Assembly (NCBI GenBank): GCA_905182995.1
Contig: CAJJDP010000095.1
Coordinates: 310,001-374,000, forward strand
Direction of reading: 5' to 3'
Length of the DNA: 64,000 nt
Origin: Paramecium octaurelia
Lineage: Eukaryota; Ciliophora; Oligohymenophorea; Peniculida; Parameciidae
Shown: positions 48,433 through 61,083 of the stretch, piece after piece
Numbering within the stretch: position 1 is the first letter of the stretch
Layout: each line of letters opens with the position of its first letter
Notes under the pieces: model-generated
What the model was told of the DNA's origin: nothing
Seen by the model: the letters and a program-made list of their open reading frames with translations, nothing else
Databases searched by the model: none
Position numbers and translations under genes: made by a program

Positions 48433-51046
48433 TGTAATCACCCCAAATTAACTTATTAAAAGTAAGTAATATTTTATGTGAACAAATTTGATGAGGAAAT
48501 ATAAATACAGAAATATTATTTAATCATTCTGTTAAAGAAGCCAATTCATAAAATTAAAAATTTATTACATTAAATTATGGGTGTATTTTTAATATTTCAA
48601 TCATGAAATTATTGGTGTATTTAAGGGTTTGATATGTGAATATTTAGAAACCATTCTACTTTAAATTTACTTATTTAATATATCTTAGACCTAAAGATGA
48701 GGATTTTTTCTGCAAACTATTGAACATTTGAAAAATTATGAAAATTAATAAAGTGCTAATAATCCTTAAAACTAAAAATTAAAAATCAGATGATTAATTT
48801 AACTATATTGAAGATTATATTTTTGGCGATCCCCTATTGGTTTTGACAATCAAATAGACGATGAAAATGAAACAAAAGAATTACTGTTTGCTTTAACTGC
48901 TGCAATACAACTCTATGATAATGCTCATTAATTTAAAAGGTAAATTGACAAAACCAAAAAAGATCCCTTATTAGACCTATAAGATTTGAACGATATTAAT
49001 ATAGGGTTAAAATTTTTTACTATTCCTTTGCTTGAAGTATCCTCTAAGCGATTTACTAATAGTTCTAATTGTTCAAGCAAGTTCATTACCATGTATGAAT
49101 TTTCAATATTCAGAATCTCCTAATTGTTTTTATCCAATAGCAGTAATATATTTAGAGCCACAGAGCACAATAATTACTTATCTACAGACTATGATGTTTC
49201 TTTGTTCAGGTTTTCAATTAATAATTATAGTTTTCACTTTTGAATTTATAAGTGCGCTAGTTATCCTTCATTGCCTTTATCACATAAGACTTGTTCGAAA
49301 TAAGTTGATGCCATCGTGTGCGCAAAGTGTATGTATGGTTTTCTTTCCTTCATCGTCAAATCCTTCCCTGTATGAGATGTGTTAGTACTGCATTGGCTAT
49401 TTCCCTTATTTAATTGGAGCTGAGCATCAATTCTGATTTTATGTTCGAACTACATGATATCATGCTGTTCCAGAAGGAGCCTGTTCATCAATATGTATTA
49501 TAGTATGTGAGTTATTATAGGTATGCTATTATCTCCCTTTTTCCATTATATAATTGAATTCAACATCACCATTAATATATCATTGCTCAACCAAAAGCAT
49601 AATATATATTCTAGTGCGAAAGTTGTGAATTTTATATTAATGTTATAATTCTCATCATCTCCTTCAACTACAGGATTTGGAAATTTGGTTGAAATTGTAC
49701 ATCATCCACAATATAAAAAAATGGACATCATTTAATTTATTATAAATAAATATCCAACTAAATCAAATCGATATTCCTAAAATTTTACATGGTTATTTCT
49801 TTTTCAATTTCAAATATAGTCATTAAAGATTCGAATCTTCCAATAATATGTTAAAAAAAAAGTGTAAAATTTAATAATGATAAAAAACCTACCAAATAGG
49901 TTAGAATAGGTAGGCAACTTCTTAACAGAAACAAGTATCTAAGTGAGTCTTTGAAAAATAGAATCAGTTAGTAAAAGTCATTTAAATCCCAATATAATAA
50001 ATTTGTCAGCAAAGCAAGAATTTTGATAAACTAAAAGACTCTCATCAATTATAAGAATAAGAAGCTTATGGCCTTAGAGGAATAAGGAATTTTATTGGAA
50101 TTGATATGAAAAATTTATTTTCATCTTTAATGCTGACAACTGTGTTAATCTTGGACTTTTCCATTAATTTAAGTAGAATTAAATATTAAAGAAAGAATTG
50201 CAACATATTAATATATAGTTTTATCAAAACAAGGATTTTCATCATATCATAAGAAAATTAAGAGTACGTACACTTCTAAATGTCCAGAAAAAATACAGCT
50301 TGAATAAACAAATGACCTACTAACATCTGGGTTCTAACTATTCAATATCCAGAAGAGAGAAATAAGACAATATTTGTGCTTCAATTCATTTGATCTGGAT
50401 GTTCATAGAAAATGGTAATATGTGTGACTCAATTTAAAAACATTTGGATAGGTAAGAAAGGAAAGAATTATTAAATTTGAGAATTTCTAAAATCAAAGAT
50501 GAAGGAATTTAGAATGAAGTCGGAACTCGATAAGTGGACAAATTATGTTTTAATGAAGGCACCCCTAGTGATAAATAGAACAAAGGATCCATTCATTAAT
50601 CAGACAATTGAACATAATTCGGAGAGTTACTTAAAAGTGTTCAATTGATAGGCTAATAATATTTAGGTGGGACTTCCTTCCAGATCCCTTACTCAGGTGA
50701 TCAATTCATAAGTATGATATAGATCAAGTCATTTTTTGATAAAGTGGTAAACAAGGATTTTTCGAATATTAAATAAAAAATTGGCTGAAAAATAAATTAT
50801 GTTTAATGAATACAATCCAACAATTTATTTATCGATTTATGATTTAAGGAGCAAAAATAATATTTATGAAGATGTTTTAATTTAAGCGATAGATTTAGAT
50901 TATAGAAGATAGAATTAAATTTAATCTTACATACTAGAAAAAGTCAAATCATTTATTTACATGAGTTAAAAATTAATACAAATTTATAATTTCATTGATA
51001 AATTTAATATTATTCAATAAATTCCTCTATTCCTTTATTCTACTAT
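48433..51046 (+). other. Subtelomeric decayed coding sequence
   Basis: The last 2.6 kb before a telomere. Plus-strand fragments read as protein: about 48838-49020 (contains DENETKELLFALTAAIQLYD); about 49255-49510, cysteine-containing pieces such as CAKCMYGF that resemble a broken cysteine-repeat surface protein; and about 50470-50785 (contains RKELLNLRISKIKDEG and QYLGGTSFQIPYSGDQF), interrupted by a TGA. No frame runs intact and no family is certain. Best read as pseudogene debris of host surface-protein and other genes. Confidence 0.4.
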
Positions 51047-51074
51047 GGGGTTTGGGTTTGGGTTTGGGTTTGGG
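51047..51074 (+). repeat. Telomere, right end of the left chromosome: (TTTGGG)4
   Basis: GGGG followed by four TTTGGG units, then the N gap. The orientation (G-strand reading toward the gap) is that of a chromosome right end. T3G3 repeats fit Paramecium; Tetrahymena would be TTGGGG and Oxytricha TTTTGGGG. Confidence 0.95.
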
Positions 51075-51384
51075 NNNNNNNNNNNNNNNNNNNNNNNNNN
51101 NNNNNNNNNNNNNNNNNNNNNNNNNNNNNNNNNNNNNNNNNNNNNNNNNNNNNNNNNNNNNNNNNNNNNNNNNNNNNNNNNNNNNNNNNNNNNNNNNNNN
51201 NNNNNNNNNNNNNNNNNNNNNNNNNNNNNNNNNNNNNNNNNNNNNNNNNNNNNNNNNNNNNNNNNNNNNNNNNNNNNNNNNNNNNNNNNNNNNNNNNNNN
51301 NNNNNNNNNNNNNNNNNNNNNNNNNNNNNNNNNNNNNNNNNNNNNNNNNNNNNNNNNNNNNNNNNNNNNNNNNNNNNNNNNNNN
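51075..51384. other. 310-bp N gap between two facing telomeres
   Basis: Unsequenced or placeholder run separating outward-pointing telomeric repeats. Open frames drawn through it are artefacts. Confidence 0.98.
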
Positions 51385-51408
51385 CCCAAACCCAAACCCA
51401 AACCCAAA
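51385..51408 (+). repeat. Telomere, left end of the right chromosome: (CCCAAA)4
   Basis: Four CCCAAA units directly after the N gap, the C-strand orientation expected at the left end of a chromosome. Unique sequence follows. Confidence 0.95.
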
Positions 51409-52051
51409 AAAGAAGTATTCATACTTTTTAAAATAACTTTTTGCGAACATAATTGTTCTATTCACAATATATTTGCTTAGGTCTGAATTATGATATTTTT
51501 TAATAGTGAATGGCAAATGAAATGAAGCCAATATTTGAGATACTAATTAAAAAAATCCTAGCTATGATGCTTTTAAGACAATAACGTTTCAGAATTTGCA
51601 ATTATAAATATTATGATTAATTTCTTGAATAGTTTTATGAGTTCCCAATTATAGCTTTTTAAATTTTAATCATATTCTGATATAATTAGAGAAATTATTA
51701 AAAATATTTAAAATAGAGGGATAGAGCAATCAAATAATATAATCAATTATATTTAATATTTATTGAATAAAAATTTGGAAAAAAATATGTCTATGAACTG
51801 ATTTTCTATAAACTAATTTTGAAAATTAAATTCATGCTCAAAAAAAAATTTTGTATAAAAATTGTATTTTCAATATTTTGCAAATGAAAAATTATTATTA
51901 ACTATATGATTGTTCAAATATTATTTATATAAAAGCTCACAAAATCAGGTGGGAAAAAGAAAATGCTTCAGATTTTGAGGATTCAAGAAATTTCTAATTG
52001 AAAATAGTTGAAATTTTGGATATTTAATTTATTTAATTTAAATAATCAATC
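51409..52051. other. Short subtelomeric spacer
   Basis: 643 bp between the telomere and the stop codon of the DUF4215/7TM gene. AT-rich, no gene seen. Confidence 0.5.
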
Positions 52052-55000
52052 TCATTATTTTATTTGTATTTGATTAACTGTTTACACTGCAAATATAATC
52101 TTTTGAGTTTAAAGATTTTCCTTTTATAGTCCATTTTCTTTATTTTATGTTTGCCTCTCTTCATTAGATTTATGTCTACTTATTCTTTTTTCAATTAATT
52201 TTGTAATTTTACTTTTGATTTAGATGATAATTTCATGAAGCTCGAAAAGCAAATATAAAATTAGAACACTTACTAAAAAAAACATTTAAACCCAACTCAC
52301 TATGATTATAAATTTATATTCAAAGTATCGTTACAAAATATCCCAATTTATGACTGTCGATGCTGTAAATAATGTTAGGGATGCTTCCATTATTATATTT
52401 TTGATTTAAATTTCGAATTCTTCGGTGGTCTTCATGTTAATTACATAAATTAAGTAGAATGCATTGATTAAAGTCATAAGCAAAGTTTATATTATCTACT
52501 CACGCTAATAAAATACAAGGACTGAAACTATTAAAATCTTTTTTATTAAAAGGAAAAAGGGTTATTTTTTAAACCAATATTGATCTAAATTTTATCTTTT
52601 CCAAGTAATTACTCCAGAAATTTACTATAAGATTAAAAGGAAAATCATGATTAGTATTATAAAAGTAATGGTTAGACGAACATAACTTCTATAATAAGAA
52701 AAATCATGGTTGGAAGATAATTCAAGCATTGCCATAAAGATAAGATCCCAACTACAAGCTAGCAAAGTACTTTGGATAAAACTTCTGTCGAATTTCTTAA
52801 TTTATTTATTGAGTTTTCTTTAATATCTTTGTAAAAAACGAACAAATTTTGGGAAACCTTATAAAAATGAACTCATCTCCAAGATTGAAATAACTCTCTC
52901 CAATATTAAACTACTTATATAAAAAACAAATAAAGCGAGAAATACTAAAATTTCTGCTTTAAACCCCTCTGTAATATCTGCATTTACTTAGTAAAATTAA
53001 AATTTTTCATATGATTCTATATATGGAGATTTAAGTAATGACGTCTTCTCGCTTAAATTTGCGACACTATCTAACAATGATTACATTGATATCAATTCGG
53101 TTGATTGAAAATAAATAATTAAAGTTTGTGGGTATAAGACATTGATAAATTTGAGATATGATTACTGCTAAAGGGCATCCAACATTCCCCAAAATGAGAG
53201 TGCATTTCCTAATATCATTAAAATAATTGATAAAACATATATAGATAGAAACGACACTTTGCTAACCAATTAAACAGTTTTAGCTATTTCAACCTGTTAA
53301 GTAGATAAATAATTCGGTTAATTTAATTACAAATAATCCACCGTATTTACTAAAGGGGCTAAATTATCATTGTATAATTATTCAGTTAATGTGACTGTTA
53401 AGATTGGATACTAAAGTTAATTAGTAAAGATCTAAATTTATAAGATGTATTCTACATCTGATGTAACTTAATACTAAGCAGATTGAACTTCTAAAATTGT
53501 AATGTTATAATCAGTTTCATTCAAATCAACAATTGAAAGTTCTATGGCATCTTAATAATTAATATCAGAAAGTAATTAAACTTCCTAAGAGAATTTAATT
53601 CTCGTATATTAATATTAATTATTCTGCTCAATAAATTCACACATAAGCTATGGGTACTTAACAAACGCGCAATCATTACCTTAATTGCAGATCCAATCAA
53701 TTTCCACTTAACATGTTTTAGAGCATCCATCACCACTATCTTCATTTCCATCATCACATTATTCTTCAATTTATAAGATCCCATCTCCGCATACATTTGA
53801 GCATTAATTTTGAATTAATTAAAATCCGATATTACAATTAATGCAAGTACCTTCAAAGCATTCATAACAATTGATAGGACATGAAAATTTACATAGATAA
53901 CATCCATCATATTCTTAAGTATTATTATCTTCACATTATTCATTGCCAGCTATGATGGAATCCCCACAAATTGTAGAGCAGGCTTGATTCATAAAGTGAA
54001 ACCCTGGCAAACATAAATCTAGACACATTCCTTTTTCGCAGTTATTACATCCTAGTGGACAAGAATAATGGCAATGGAAACAACCATCAAATTCGGTATC
54101 ATTACCGTCATCACAATCTTCAGATTCCTAAACTACAAGATCTCCGCAAGTACCTATGCAATAATTATCAAGTAATTTCAAATTGCTCTTACATGAATAA
54201 CAAATGGTATTTACACATTCTTCACAGTTTTGATCACAATTACATTCCATAAGTGTGTAAGGAGCTATTTAATCTCCACAAATATCTTAACACAAACCTA
54301 AAATTAAAATCTATCCAGGTTAACATTTATAACAAACATTGTCAACACAAACCTAACATTAAGCTTAACATAAATCTATTTTCTCCAATTAAACACAATA
54401 ATTATCCTCCAATAAATAGTCATTCTCACATACCTAGCAAATGCCTGAATTACATTATAAGCAATGATCACTGCACTACATTTAATAATTATTGTAAGAG
54501 GTTTCCTAAACCAGTTATTTTTCACAATTATATTCTTATTCTAAATAAATCCAACCCTCAAAGCAACCAAGACAGATCATATCTTAACAGACGGAACATC
54601 CATCTACACATGAAAACATGCAGCCAAAGCAACCATCAAATGGAAGCAAATTGCCGTCATCGCATTCTTCATATAACTAAACAACTTTATCACCACAAAT
54701 TAATCTTTCTAAATTAATATTCTTTTTATACTTATAAAAATTTAAATGTCTCTTGCTCCAAAAGACTCATCAGCATATGGTCCATCCAAATTATTTAAAA
54801 AGAAAACTGTGGGATTACTTAAAAAATGAGGAAATACCATATCTATATTAATAAGTACATCTAAGGAAGTTGGGTCACAAATTCCGTATAAATAATTAGG
54901 CAGGGAGGTTAGTGGCGATTCCCATATTAATTCCTGATCAACCGTCGTTTTAAATTAATCTCGCCATTCCCAAGTGCCAACCCTGAGATACATGAGTTTT

Positions 55001-55852
55001 ATTCTCATTTATGTATGAACTGGCAAGTTCAATAAAGTCAACCTTAGTTGAGTATCTATTCCGCACTTTTCTTTGCCACATATAGTAGGAATCGCTAAAA
55101 TAAAATATCAATATCTTACTATGACATTGCCATTTATTCTGATCTCCATTTATAATAGTCCATCCATCAGTAATAAAGTTGCCAAAAACAAGTTCTGTAT
55201 AGGAGGAATGAGCTAGCATCCATGTGTTACAATCAACATCCCTATCTTAACTATTACAAGCAAGGCATCCTGGTGGACACAGAAAAAGAAAGAGTTTGAA
55301 ATTCTTGAAGCCCCAAGATTCCTTTATTTATGAATAATAATACATCCAAAGCGTTATCATCCAAAGTACTAGTTAAGTAGATGAAAACTGTCAATCCTGT
55401 ATGATCAAACTCTATTGATATTTAATTAATTGAATCTTTTCTACTTCCTTAGCCACATAGATAGTCTGTGCCATCTAAGCCTGAATAGCTAACATTGTAC
55501 ACTAACAGTTGATCTACATATACTTAGAAGAATTCAATGCCATCCCATGAATCGATTCTAAGCTATATAAACAGCTTACATATAAAGGTTCAGAGAAATT
55601 TTCAACCTATAATGAGGAGGTAATTGTAATAATTTTGTAGCAGCGTGCTGTTTTGCAAATTTATTATATCCTCCTATAATTTATTCTGAGCCACATTGAG
55701 TAATTATGTTTGAAGGATCAATGTTTAGGAATTACCAATCTAAACTCATAATATATATTACTATCAGATCCAGACAGATTAGTATCGGTAAACGCTGAAT
55801 AAACTAGGGTTTAAGAGCTAGTTATATGTAAGAGGATAAAAATCAAGAGCAT
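52052..55852 (-). CDS. DUF4215 cysteine-repeat, multi-TM surface protein, 1228 aa
   Basis: Seen: minus-strand ATG at 55852, TGA at 52054-52052. Five introns, 55740-55761, 55558-55579, 55322-55343, 55095-55119 and 54709-54731 (22, 22, 22, 25, 23 nt), leave exactly 1229 codons. Signal peptide MLLIFILLHITSSQ. The N-terminal ectodomain has a DESWGF motif followed by CPPGCLAC. A cysteine-rich middle (about residues 350-680) has repeats of the CGDG...ExCDDGN...DGC form, for example CGDGILQIEEQCDDGN near residue 650. A Gln/Ile-rich juxtamembrane region and about seven hydrophobic segments (about 850-1160) follow, with a charged Gln/Lys-rich tail. Known: DUF4215 repeats are secreted cysteine-rich modules, expanded in ciliates together with C-terminal TM bundles; ligand unknown. 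Fully intact although its stop codon lies only 0.64 kb from the telomere. Confidence 0.88.
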
Positions 55853-55961
55853 TAATTTACAAGAATGAATTAAGTGAAGGTTGTGTTAATTAATTTAATG
55901 TTTTACATATTTTTAAAAATGAATTTTCTTAATTTTATTTAAATGCAATATAATAATTTTT
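55853..55961. promoter_or_regulatory. 109-bp divergent spacer
   Basis: Separates the start of the DUF4215/7TM gene (minus, 55852) and of the small TM protein (plus, 55962). It presumably carries both promoters; no specific element recognised. Confidence 0.4.
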
Positions 55962-56246
55962 ATGGAAAAAAGGTCAAATTTTAATCGATCTTTAATATAA
56001 ACCACAGGTCTGAACTACTTCCACCAAAGAATAGGTTAACTAAATCTTAAACCTAAGTCTACTTAATACCATCTCAAATGTGAATTTTAATCTGAATTTA
56101 ACTATTTTATCCACATAAATCCAAATGATGATGATAAGAAGAAGTTCCACATAAGGGCCATGATCCTTATTACATTAGGTGTGTTAATTGTAGGATTTCT
56201 AATATTCATTTCTTGTAAGTAGAAGAGCAAGAGTAAGTAAAGTTGA
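55962..56246 (+). CDS. Small single-pass membrane protein, 94 aa
   Basis: Seen: ATG at 55962 to TGA 56244-56246, 95 codons without an intron. The N-terminal ~65 residues are polar and basic. A charged NDDDKKK stretch precedes one hydrophobic helix (MILITLGVLIVGFLIFI), and the protein ends in a basic Lys/Ser/Gln-rich tail. No family recognised. The well-formed TM segment flanked by charged residues favours a real gene, but an open frame of this size can occur by chance under this code. Confidence 0.5.
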
Positions 56247-56789
56247 TGATTTGTAAGTATTGTTGGGATAATTATTATATAAGATTGTATATTATTGAGT
56301 ATTTAGAAAAATAAAGTTTGTGATATGATTGAAAATCCTATATAATGCTAAATGGGTGGTCATGAGTATAATTCTGTCTTGGAATGTTGAAAGTTCAGAA
56401 TTTGTAAATAATTTAAAGCCCAATTGAATAATAGACTTTCATGCTGAACATCTAAATCAATTTTAACCATCCCTGATAACAAAAGGTTGTTATTCAAAGA
56501 AGTATTAGTTAGAATGTCTAAATTTAAAGAATTTGAATTATTAATCATTAAATTACTGAAAATAGATATGATTGAAATAAAAATAATTAATGATATTTAT
56601 CTCTAAATCTTTTCCTTTTTAGGTATTTTTCCAAAATAAGTTAATTTTTATTTACAATTTTATTATTGTATTAAATCTATCCCACAAGCATCGTATTTAA
56701 TAATTTCTGCTTTTCTATAAACTCGAGCTTTTGAACATTTAAGTTGTGATTGATTCTGAAGCTGTAATTCATTATATCATTAACATTTT
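56247..56789. other. AT-rich spacer
   Basis: About 540 bp with no supportable gene on either strand. Confidence 0.4.
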
Positions 56790-57990
56790 ATGGGTAATTA
56801 ATAAGGATCGGAATTTGGAGACCTTATGGTTAGAACAGAAAAATCAATTTACTTTGCTGGAGATGTTGTGAAAGTAAATTTTCTACCATTTTAGGAAACA
56901 TATACCTTCATATCATAAAATCAGGGTATCGAGGAAACGTCTTTCAATTTTCAATAGGAGGAAAGAGAAAACTAGATGGTAAACTGATTCTGGGAAAAAC
57001 ATCATTACACATTATGGGAAAAATGTATTCTATAAAGACACTGTTTTAATAAAAACGTTTTTAGTCGAAAAGTTAATGATTGGACAATTTATGTTCACTT
57101 TTGACTAGGTCTTCTAGTAGATCTGCCTGGATCTTTACATTATTCGGATTGTCTTCTGGCAAGTGTTGGCTACAAAATTAAAATTCGAGTAATATCAACC
57201 TCTAAATCAATTAATGATATTAAGAAAGAATAAGAAATAATCATTAGAGAACCAATTAAAGAAATATTATAAGTTCCTTAAGAAAAAGAGACTTCTAATC
57301 TGAAGACATGGTGCTGAAAAATCAAGGAGTAAATCTCATGTTATATCTAGTCCTGTTCTATAACTGGGAAGGTAGAGAGGAATTGATATTAACCAGGAGA
57401 ATATGTTTAAATAGTGTATAATATAGATAATTCATATTGTAAGCTTAACATAAGAAATGCTGATGTGATTATTATGAGTATGCTAAACATCAAATCTTGT
57501 TTTGGTTCTTAAGACTGTATAGAATTGAAAATTAACTCCTTATCACGGAATGGAATATAAAAAGGAACGAAACTATAATCATCTGCATCAACAGGAACTT
57601 CATTGCGTTTGGTTAATGCTAAACATCCAGCGATTGTTCTCACACCTTCACAGGTGGTAATCTTGTGAATTTCTCATACCATGTGAAAATAAACCCAAAT
57701 TTTGAAGATATATATTATAAATATCTGCAGGTTGTACATGTTGTAGTTCAAAGCCAATAGTATAAGTACCCATAATTTTGTTAGAAGTTCTTCCATAAGA
57801 TTATTAAGAATCAATTCATTATAAAATCAAATAGCATCAACCCTTTCAATAACAAAAATTTGAAAAATATTGATAGTCCAATTAACAGCTTTTAGATAAA
57901 TATTGCATTAAAAAATTATATAAGTTCAAATAATTATCAATATCAAAAGAAAGAGGCAAAATTTCTATTCTTAAAGTCTATAAAATGAAA
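56790..57990 (+). pseudogene. Arrestin-domain protein, frameshifted
   Basis: Seen: ATG at 56790 gives MGNQQGSEFGDLMVRTEKSI and then YFAGDVVK. After a possible 21-nt intron come, in other frames, GNIYLHIIKSGYRGNVFQF, KEKTRWQTDSGKNIITHYG, LPGSLHYSDCLLASVGYKI and EQEIIIREPIKEILQVP. A C-terminal half follows with GEYVQIVYNIDNSYCKLNI and LRLVNAKHPAIVLTPSQ. The order matches the alpha-arrestin fold known from many Paramecium proteins (N-half with GxVYL and LPGS motifs, C-half with a second sandwich). At least four frame changes cannot be explained by short introns. The N-terminal Gly2 could have been myristoylated in the ancestor. A host gene in decay. Confidence 0.65.
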
Positions 57991-58361
57991 TTATTGTTCT
58001 GGTAGTAGTAATCAATCCAATTTGAAAAATTGTCCTAAAATCGATGTTAAAAACAATTAAATGAAAAATGAATTTTAACACAATTATATAAAAATCACAA
58101 ACAATTTTATTAGTTTTTAGTATATTGGTTATCGAAATAAGTGATCATCATTATAATTTTTATTTGGAAACATGATATTTTGAACCCTATAATATTTATT
58201 GAATTATTAAAAGTTAATCTAAACAATTGCATCTTGAATTGTTTTACTTAGATTACTTTTGAGTCAACTTATAAATGAGCGGATCTTTCATAATAAAAAT
58301 GGACACTTCTTAAGTGATTATAATCATAAATTAATTAATCTATAATTTTATTATTATTAAA
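57991..58361. other. AT-rich spacer
   Basis: About 370 bp, no gene seen. It probably contains the 5' flank of the gene at 58362. Confidence 0.4.
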
Positions 58362-59318
58362 ATGCTCGCACGATCAACTAAGATCTTTAATTTAAACTTA
58401 AAATAATAATATGATTTAGAGAATAGACATGCCAACTAATTATTGATGGATGGTTATTATAAGTATTATTCTGGATTAAATTTTTCCTATGATAACTAAA
58501 AATTTGTTTTATTTGAGGAATATAGGAAAGTAACTTCGAAATGTTAATTAAGAATTTTTGACGTTTTAACTTCATAATTGTTGTACGAAGGATAGTTAGA
58601 AAAAGGAAGTTACTTTTAGCATTAGCACCAATTTACTTTGGATTCTAAATTTTACATCTATTTATAAAATTTCAACCAAATCATAATTATTAATATACTA
58701 AATAATTCAAAAGCATAGATAAAAAAAAAATATATGAGAGGATTTTCTATTGATTCAGATAATGATATTTATGTAATAAATGAAGATCACACCATATCAA
58801 AATATTCAATTGATGCTAAATTAAAAGCAAATCTTAATATTAACAATCTGATTTTTAAAAGTTTTATTTTTAATTTTAAGAATATATTTTAGCAGAGTAT
58901 GGTAGTAGTAGCAAGTTAGACCTAATATATGATTGATTTTGCAAATTTAAAAATTAAGTGGTAAAGAAAGAGTTAGATGGTCTATTTTAATTTTATTAAA
59001 AAAGATTACTTTTTAGTAAGTTGTAAAGATGCTTAACTTTAGCAGACTAGAAATGGTAGAATTATTCGAAGTGTTTAAAATAATAAAGAAAATATCATAA
59101 TTGAAGGAATAAACTCAGTTTATTTTGTTTTTGATTTAAAACCCAAAGGGTAGGAGACTTTTTTTGAAATTTATGATATAATAATAGGTGTTAAAAAGTA
59201 GGTGAGATGGGGTAATGGAAAAATTGTTATTGATTTAATGAGTTTAACAATTGTAGATTAAACTCTTATTGCTTGGGACAATGATAAAAACAACGTTAAA
59301 TGGTTTGAAATCGAATGA
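58362..59318 (+). CDS. Probable beta-propeller-like protein, 318 aa
   Basis: Seen: ATG at 58362 to TGA 59316-59318, 319 codons, intronless. The sequence alternates short hydrophobic beta-like strands with turns: KFVLFEEYRKVTS, LRIFDVLTSQLL, KFYIYLQNFNQI, GFSIDSDNDIYVINEDH, TLIAWDNDKNNVKWFEIE. This pattern resembles WD40 or SMP-30-like propellers, but no canonical WD dipeptides are seen, so the fold is a guess. From 58464 on, the sequence is repeated after the N at 59772 (59773-60627 would be a 5'-truncated copy); that copy is probably an assembly duplicate rather than a second gene. Confidence 0.6.
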
Positions 59319-59771
59319 AGATTTTAGTATATTTTATTAATTCAAACCTTATTTTGTATTTTATTTATCCGATAATCAATACTTGAATTTAATAATCGGA
59401 GAACAGTTCATCCATGTCTCAAATTGAAATTTTTACTCTGAAATAAAGAATATAGTAAATTTGATTCTTAAATCAAGTAGATATTGATGTAACAAATTAG
59501 TAGTAATGGTTCTTAAATGATCAAAGGAAGGGCAGAATAACACGTTAGAGGATGAAAATTAAGAAAGTGAATCAAAGAAAATTAGAAAATTAATTTTGAC
59601 AAATTTGAAGGTGAGTCAAGCTAGAAAACAATTATGGCATACGATAATACTTATAAGTGATATAATATATGAAATTATGAATACAAAGTTTAACAATACC
59701 TTTTTATAATGGTTAACAATAGGGATAGTTATAGCAGATTTTTTTTTCATATCCCTTCTTTATTTGTCCCT
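58464..59771. repeat. Direct repeat C, copy 1 (1308 bp), probable assembly overlap
   Basis: It appears identical to 59773-61080 at an offset of 1309. It ends exactly at the single N (59772). It includes codons 35 to the stop of the propeller-like gene and 453 bp of 3' flank. Confidence 0.9.
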
Positions 59772-59772
59772 N

Positions 59773-61080
59773 TATTATTCTGGATTAAATTTTTCCTATG
59801 ATAACTAAAAATTTGTTTTATTTGAGGAATATAGGAAAGTAACTTCGAAATGTTAATTAAGAATTTTTGACGTTTTAACTTCATAATTGTTGTACGAAGG
59901 ATAGTTAGAAAAAGGAAGTTACTTTTAGCATTAGCACCAATTTACTTTGGATTCTAAATTTTACATCTATTTATAAAATTTCAACCAAATCATAATTATT
60001 AATATACTAAATAATTCAAAAGCATAGATAAAAAAAAAATATATGAGAGGATTTTCTATTGATTCAGATAATGATATTTATGTAATAAATGAAGATCACA
60101 CCATATCAAAATATTCAATTGATGCTAAATTAAAAGCAAATCTTAATATTAACAATCTGATTTTTAAAAGTTTTATTTTTAATTTTAAGAATATATTTTA
60201 GCAGAGTATGGTAGTAGTAGCAAGTTAGACCTAATATATGATTGATTTTGCAAATTTAAAAATTAAGTGGTAAAGAAAGAGTTAGATGGTCTATTTTAAT
60301 TTTATTAAAAAAGATTACTTTTTAGTAAGTTGTAAAGATGCTTAACTTTAGCAGACTAGAAATGGTAGAATTATTCGAAGTGTTTAAAATAATAAAGAAA
60401 ATATCATAATTGAAGGAATAAACTCAGTTTATTTTGTTTTTGATTTAAAACCCAAAGGGTAGGAGACTTTTTTTGAAATTTATGATATAATAATAGGTGT
60501 TAAAAAGTAGGTGAGATGGGGTAATGGAAAAATTGTTATTGATTTAATGAGTTTAACAATTGTAGATTAAACTCTTATTGCTTGGGACAATGATAAAAAC
60601 AACGTTAAATGGTTTGAAATCGAATGAAGATTTTAGTATATTTTATTAATTCAAACCTTATTTTGTATTTTATTTATCCGATAATCAATACTTGAATTTA
60701 ATAATCGGAGAACAGTTCATCCATGTCTCAAATTGAAATTTTTACTCTGAAATAAAGAATATAGTAAATTTGATTCTTAAATCAAGTAGATATTGATGTA
60801 ACAAATTAGTAGTAATGGTTCTTAAATGATCAAAGGAAGGGCAGAATAACACGTTAGAGGATGAAAATTAAGAAAGTGAATCAAAGAAAATTAGAAAATT
60901 AATTTTGACAAATTTGAAGGTGAGTCAAGCTAGAAAACAATTATGGCATACGATAATACTTATAAGTGATATAATATATGAAATTATGAATACAAAGTTT
61001 AACAATACCTTTTTATAATGGTTAACAATAGGGATAGTTATAGCAGATTTTTTTTTCATATCCCTTCTTTATTTGTCCCT
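59773..61080. repeat. Direct repeat C, copy 2, with truncated copy of the propeller-like gene
   Basis: Begins immediately after the N. The gene copy inside (59773-60627) lacks its first 34 codons, as expected if a contig simply starts there. Unique sequence resumes at 61081. Confidence 0.9.
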
Positions 61081-61083
61081 ATT

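Noticed and set aside
50995-51531. Long open frames on both strands across the N gap (repeating Gly-Phe-Gly-Leu or Pro-Lys ends)
   Set aside because: They are translations of telomeric repeats and Ns; no real coding sequence.
53542-55219. Open frames at 53542-53796 (-), 54055-54717 (+) and 54950-55219 (-)
   Set aside because: Shadow frames of the DUF4215/7TM gene, which has an exact 1229-codon spliced frame through the region.
55300-55350. An apparent frameshift before the DESWGF motif of the DUF4215 gene
   Set aside because: A 22-nt intron at 55322-55343 gives the expected family motif and an integral codon count.
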